DNA of 16,897 nucleotides. Source: Deferribacteres bacterium (GTDB taxonomy: Bacteria > Nitrospirota > Thermodesulfovibrionia > UBA6902). Location: NCBI GenBank assembly GCA_013152795.1, contig JAADFS010000267.1, positions 1 through 16,897 of the forward strand. The letters run 5' to 3'. Shown piece by piece: positions 14,042 to 16,897 of this stretch; positions within the stretch are counted from its first letter, which is position 1, and every line of letters starts with the position of its first letter. Below the pieces are notes generated by a model. It had not been told where the DNA came from. It saw nothing but the letters and a program-made list of their open reading frames with translations, and ran no database searches. Position numbers and translations under genes: made by a program.

Positions 14042-15277
14042 CTATTTCCCGGCAAGGGATTTCCTTGCCGTAATCAAGGCGGCGATAATGAGCGGGACCG
14101 CTGTCAGCAGGTACGGCATATGGATATCCCATGCAAACATGATGCCGCCGGCCAGGGGGCCTGCGGCCTGACCCAGGCTGTTGGCCGCACTTTGCAGGCC
14201 CAGCGCGGCACCGGCGTGTCTGCCGGAGCGCTTGCTTACCAGTGAAGCCAGCCCCGGATTAAGGGCGGCCATACCGAGCGCGAACAGCACCACGTAAGAG
14301 AGGATGATGACCATGCTCTGTGTGGTCATCAGCAGTACCAGGGCAATACCCATGAGCCCGAAACCAAGCGACAGCATGGGCATCTCACCGACCCTGCCGA
14401 TGAACCGGCCCACTATCCCGGCCTGCGCGGCGGCCATGATAAACCCGCATACCATAAACACAAGACCCATCTCCGCGGGCCCGAAATCCATCACCTTTTT
14501 TGCGTGCAGGGCGAATGTGCCTTCAAACAGTGATAATGCAAAATAACCGAGAAAAGACAGTGCGAGCATATGAATGAGTGACCGGCGTATAACCTTCCAG
14601 CCTGCAGCATCGTCCGATACAGGGTTACCAGGCGCCTGTTTATCGTAAGAGTCGCGGCCCGCCGCGCTGATTGACTCGGGCAGAAAACGCATGGTTGCCG
14701 CCAGGGCGACAAGTGCAAGCACGGATGCGGCAAAAAAAGGTGTCGAAAAATCATTGATGTAGAAACCGCCGAAACGGTATTCAAGGCGCCAGTCCAGCCG
14801 CGACATATATGCCCCCAGTGCCGGGCCGGCGACCACGCCCAGCCCTGTGGCGCTGCCCAGCCAAGCCATTCCCTTGCCGCGCTCAGCCTCTGAGGTGAGG
14901 TCCGTGACATAGGCGCTTGCAGTCGGCAGTACGGCCGCTGAAAGGATTCCGCCGAGGATACGGGCCGCATAGAGCATGAGCAGGTTCGTCCCTATGCCGA
15001 AGAGCGCCATAAACACGGCGTAGCCGCTCAGCCCGAGCATAAAGAGCGGGCGGCGTCCGAGCCGGTCGGACCACCTGCCCCAGAGTGGGGCGAAGAAGAA
15101 CTGCATGAGGGCGAAAACGCCGGTCAGGAGGCCGACGTGGATATACGCCCTCCCTGCCGTGGCGCCCTCCGCCAGTGCCAGCCGTTCGATGTAAAATGCC
15201 AGCACAGGCAGGGTCAGCCCATAGCCGATCATGACCACGAACAGGCAGAAAAGAAGAATGCCCAACCGGTTTCTCAT
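14042..15277 (-). CDS. MFS exporter, DHA1 (TetA/BmrA-like) family
   Basis: Predicted inner-membrane proton antiporter with 12 membrane segments, 411 residues. Motif A between helices 2 and 3 is GRWSDRLGRRP (67-77). Motif C, typical of drug antiporters, is GLGVVAGPALGAY (145-157), and a similar GQAAGPLAGG (369-378) lies in the second half. The central loop (about 203-226) is hydrophilic. Substrate is unknown: tetracycline-like drugs or metabolites are possible, but no resistance is demonstrated by these motifs alone. ATG at 15277 has only a poor ribosome-binding site. It is the only gene on its transcript, separated from nrdJ by a 331-bp gap. An 8-bp stem (14050-14057 with 14063-14070) lies inside its last codons. 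Confidence 0.9.
   Translation of the reverse strand: MRNRLGILLFCLFVVMIGYGLTLPVLAFYIERLALAEGATAGRAYIHVGLLTGVFALMQFFFAPLWGRWSDRLGRRPLFMLGLSGYAVFMALFGIGTNLLMLYAARILGGILSAAVLPTASAYVTDLTSEAERGKGMAWLGSATGLGVVAGPALGAYMSRLDWRLEYRFGGFYINDFSTPFFAASVLALVALAATMRFLPESISAAGRDSYDKQAPGNPVSDDAAGWKVIRRSLIHMLALSFLGYFALSLFEGTFALHAKKVMDFGPAEMGLVFMVCGFIMAAAQAGIVGRFIGRVGEMPMLSLGFGLMGIALVLLMTTQSMVIILSYVVLFALGMAALNPGLASLVSKRSGRHAGAALGLQSAANSLGQAAGPLAGGIMFAWDIHMPYLLTAVPLIIAALITARKSLAGK
14050..14070 (-). terminator. Hairpin inside the 3' end of the MFS gene
   Basis: CGGCAAGG/CCTTGCCG, 8-bp perfect arms, 5-base loop, within the last coding codons. No U-tract follows on the minus strand. It may help 3'-end formation but could be coincidental coding structure. 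Confidence 0.3.
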
Positions 15278-15290
15278 GGAATATTAATAT

Positions 15291-15317
15291 ACCTTACAGT
15301 TGCATTAAAATACCGCC
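15291..15317. repeat. Dispersed short repeat, copy 2
   Basis: ACCTTACAGTTGCATTAAAA then TACCGCC; near copy of 5545-5570 (one inserted base, two substitutions). It ends 14 bp upstream of the MFS start codon, so it may lie in the MFS leader or promoter. Confidence 0.55.
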
Positions 15318-15321
15318 CGCT

Positions 15322-15337
15322 GGCAGGAGAGCCTGCC
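15322..15337. repeat. Short hairpin shared with the nrdJ downstream region
   Basis: GGCAGG-AGAG-CCTGCC. The same 16 bases occur with one change at 11400-11415 (loop AGAA), inside the larger stem there. This shared stem supports a composite dispersed element. Confidence 0.5.
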
Positions 15338-15391
15338 TGAAAAGCTTTATCTGCGATATCTTACAGTTATAAGGTCACCCCCTCCCCCTAA

Positions 15392-15414
15392 CCCCCTCCC
15401 GCCAGGGGAGGGGG
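15392..15414. repeat. C-run/G-run hairpin
   Basis: 9-bp perfect arms CCCCCTCCC/GGGAGGGGG with a 5-base GCCAG loop, preceded by further C-rich sequence. A typical dispersed intergenic palindrome of MAG-type genomes; it could also terminate the rightward or leftward transcripts, though no U-tract is evident. Confidence 0.5.
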
Positions 15415-15437
15415 GACTTGTTTCTTTCTGCACCCTT

Positions 15438-15486
15438 AACTCAGAACTCAGAACTTTGAACTTTGAACCCGCAACTCGGAACTCCC
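15438..15486. repeat. Seven-unit heptanucleotide tandem repeat
   Basis: Seven consecutive 7-base units of the form AACTYNG/AACYCNN: two AACTCAG, two AACTTTG, then AACCCGC, AACTCGG and AACTCCC. The phase is kept for 49 bases. Intergenic, so likely a slippage- or recombination-prone repeat and not coding. Confidence 0.75.
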
Positions 15487-15489
15487 CCC

Positions 15490-15508
15490 GTTTATGCAGC
15501 ATTAAGGA
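15490..15508. repeat. Dispersed tail module, copy 2
   Basis: GTTTATGCAGCATTAAGGA, counterpart of 11418-11435, directly following the heptamer array. Confidence 0.5.
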
Positions 15509-15539
15509 TATTGCCGCATGATTCTGTAAGCACCGTTTT

Positions 15540-15568
15540 TTGACATGCAGGAAAGATTCATATACTAT
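15540..15568 (+). promoter_or_regulatory. Possible promoter of the membrane-protein/CopB unit
   Basis: A perfect TTGACA at 15540-15545 with a 17-bp spacer to TACTAT (4 of 6) at 15563-15568; TATACT and TATGAT lie just beside it as alternative -10s. It is about 120 bp upstream of the first ATG. No clear copper-regulator palindrome is seen beside it. Confidence 0.4.
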
Positions 15569-15690
15569 GATTATGATTTATATCATTGCCATGTTGTTGA
15601 ACATTATGCAACCATTACAGTCACGGAAGCCATTCTTTGAAAGCTTGCGGAATACAACCAGTTATTAAAACGTAAGGACCATCAGGATTA

Positions 15691-16434
15691 ATGAAACGTG
15701 TCGGCTGGCAGGTCATACTCGGGGCGGCTTTAGTAAGCCTGTCTGCAGTTCTCTATTATCTCCACTATACAATCTTCAGGGACGCACACCACATCTTCAT
15801 ATACCTGCTTGGAGACATCGCCTTTGTGCCCATTGAAGTCCTGCTGGTCACACTGATTATCCACCGGCTGCTGCATTACAGGGAACGGCGCCTCCTGATG
15901 CAGAAGCTCAACATGGTTATAGGGGCATTTTTCAGTGAAGTGGGGACAGGTCTGCTGGAATCTCTCTCAAGCTTTGACAGCGGCTCGCTGAAAAACAATA
16001 AATACTTTCTTGTGGACGGCGACTGGACAGCAAAGGACTTCACCGCAGCCGTCAGGTTTGCAGAGAATCTCGACCCCAGCGTTGACACCCGCAAAGGCAA
16101 CCTGACAGACCTGCGCGACCTGCTCGAGGAAAAAAAAGCCTTCATGCTGCGGCTCCTGGAGAATCAGAGCCTGCTCGAGCACGATTCCTTCACAGAGCTC
16201 CTCTGGGCGGTATTCCACCTGTCCGAGGAGCTGACAGCGAGGCCCGACCTGTCTGCGCTGCCGGAGAAGGACTACGAGCATCTCGCAGGCGACATAAACC
16301 GCGCGTACAGGCATCTGACCAGTGAATGGCTGAAATATATGAGGCATTTAAAGAATGATTATCCGTACCTGTTTTCCCTTGCCGTAAGGGTAAACCCTTT
16401 TAAAACCGACCCGTCTCCGGTAATACGGGATTAA
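15691..16434 (+). CDS. Membrane protein of unknown function preceding CopB
   Basis: I do not recognise this family well enough to name a function. The 247 residues begin with two hydrophobic segments, about 7-28 and 35-58 (the second IYLLGDIAFVPIEVLLVTLI), joined by a short polar loop. After IIHRLLHYRERR (56-67) the rest, about 60-247, is a soluble, mostly helical, charged domain, probably cytoplasmic, with MVIGAFFSEVGTGLLE (75-90), LRDLLEEKKAFMLRLLENQS and FTELLWAVFHLSEEL. There are no metal-binding CxxC or Met-rich motifs. ATG at 15691 has an AAGGA 12 bases upstream. The stop codon is 12 bp before the CopB start, so the two are almost certainly cotranscribed and this protein probably works with, or senses for, the metal ATPase. 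Confidence 0.8.
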   Translation: MKRVGWQVILGAALVSLSAVLYYLHYTIFRDAHHIFIYLLGDIAFVPIEVLLVTLIIHRLLHYRERRLLMQKLNMVIGAFFSEVGTGLLESLSSFDSGSLKNNKYFLVDGDWTAKDFTAAVRFAENLDPSVDTRKGNLTDLRDLLEEKKAFMLRLLENQSLLEHDSFTELLWAVFHLSEELTARPDLSALPEKDYEHLAGDINRAYRHLTSEWLKYMRHLKNDYPYLFSLAVRVNPFKTDPSPVIRD

Positions 16435-16446
16435 GGAGAATTTTCA

Positions 16447-16897
16447 ATGGATCATTCCAAACACCCGGCAAAAAAAGATGAGCACAGTGCAATGAAACAC
16501 GACATGAACGCCCATGACAGGGCGGAGGCCCCTCATGAGACACATGAGGGGCATGATGGCATGAAACATGAAGGACACGCAGGCCACGGCGAGCATGCAG
16601 GCCACGACGAGCACGCGGGCCACGGCGGGCCCGGCGCCCCACATGCCCCCGCGGCCCATGAAGCACACGACAAACACAAGGGCCATGCAGACCACCATTC
16701 ACACATGGTAGCCGATTTCAGAAAGCGCTTCTGGATATCGATGATAGTGACCGTACCCGTACTTGCCCTCTCGCCCCTGATCCAGAGAGTGGCCGGCCTC
16801 GGCGAATCGCTCAGGTTTGCAGGTGACCTCTATGTCCTCTTCGGGCTTTCGTCTTTTGTCTTCTTCTACGGGGGCTACCCGTTCCTGAAGGGCCTCT
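16447..16897 (+). CDS. copB: His-rich copper-type P1B ATPase (CopB-like), N-terminal part, cut by the window end
   Basis: A predicted inner-membrane metal-transporting ATPase; only the first 150 residues are visible and the frame stays open to the edge. ATG at 16447 is preceded by GGAGAA 7 bases upstream. Residues 1-86 are a very His-rich soluble domain, 23 His with many GHAGH-type repeats plus Met, a metal-binding domain typical of CopB (subgroup IB-3 type) and unlike the CxxC domains of CopA. Membrane helix 1 is about 94-112 (FWISMIVTVPVLALSPLIQ) and helix 2 is about 124-145, ending in the family-typical FFYGGYPFLKGL. The catalytic DKTGT, the CPH/CPC motif and the ATP domain lie outside. 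Copper versus other metals cannot be decided here. The opposite strand carries a spurious long open frame because of the repeat composition. Confidence 0.88.
   Translation, partial: MDHSKHPAKKDEHSAMKHDMNAHDRAEAPHETHEGHDGMKHEGHAGHGEHAGHDEHAGHGGPGAPHAPAAHEAHDKHKGHADHHSHMVADFRKRFWISMIVTVPVLALSPLIQRVAGLGESLRFAGDLYVLFGLSSFVFFYGGYPFLKGL

Larger units (their letters stand above)
15278..15690. other. 413-bp intergenic region of repeats and hairpins
   Basis: Between divergent genes (MFS leftwards, the membrane-protein gene rightwards). Holds, in order: a dispersed repeat (15291-15317), a short hairpin (15322-15337), a C/G-rich hairpin (15392-15414), a seven-unit heptamer array (15438-15486), a tail module (15490-15508) and a possible promoter for the rightward unit (15540-15568). 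No coding sequence is credible here. Confidence 0.7.

Noticed and set aside
16400..16702. Two minus-strand open frames opposite CopB, rich in Cys/His/Arg or Val/Met
   Set aside because: Low-complexity mirror of the GHAGH-type His repeats; the plus-strand frame has a ribosome-binding site, two membrane helices and family motifs.
1..16897. tRNA, rRNA or tmRNA genes
   Set aside because: I saw no cloverleaf with a TTCGA-type T-loop or rRNA-like stretch in the intergenic regions, though a covariance scan was not possible.

Overview
The window looks like a chromosomal segment of a Gram-negative, probably anaerobic or microaerophilic bacterium. It carries a lipoprotein murein transglycosylase (outer membrane and murein), a class II (B12-dependent, oxygen-indifferent) ribonucleotide reductase as the visible RNR, and purple-to-orange housekeeping genes of moderately high GC. 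The protein style (DegT, MltD-like, TopA with four C-terminal zinc ribbons, His-rich CopB) and the small dispersed repeats would suit Nitrospirota or a neighbouring delta-type lineage, but this is an impression and not a demonstrated placement.

Layout. (1) 3-1100, + strand: a DegT-family PLP sugar aminotransferase whose first residues lie off the left edge. It converges on (2) 1111-2943, - strand: a lytic transglycosylase lipoprotein with two LysM domains. (3) 3160-7878, - strand: a housekeeping block read argG -> dprA -> topA, with argG and dprA separated by 2 bp and topA preceded by a leader hairpin. (4) About 8100-11400: a visibly more AT-rich accessory island between argG and nrdJ. It holds an AAA/DUF4143 ATPase with a C-terminal D-ExK nuclease-like domain. 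This gene is flanked by exact 75-bp direct repeats and preceded by two related palindromic elements. The island also holds a two-gene unit made of a PLD (HKD) nuclease fused to a DpnI-type winged helix and a translationally overlapping 89-residue protein. (5) 11452-13710, - strand: nrdJ, with a strong sigma70 promoter containing two NrdR boxes spaced 15 bp apart. (6) 14042-15277, - strand: a DHA1-type MFS exporter. (7) 15278-15690: a gene-free stretch of hairpins and a heptanucleotide tandem repeat. (8) 15691 to the right edge, + strand: a two-gene unit of a 247-residue membrane protein of unknown function and the His-rich N-terminus of a CopB-type P1B metal ATPase that is cut by the window end and would be missed by an ORF caller that needs a stop.

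How they work together. The left part is core physiology: envelope sugar or cell-wall work, DNA topology, natural transformation/DNA protection, and arginine synthesis. nrdJ is wired to the NrdR dNTP-sensing regulon. The AT-rich island is the best candidate for undescribed biology: a restriction-like PLD nuclease without a methyltransferase partner, a small partner protein, and an ATPase/nuclease cassette bounded by long direct repeats. Several small repeats occur in two copies within the window and suggest a family of dispersed intergenic elements in this genome.
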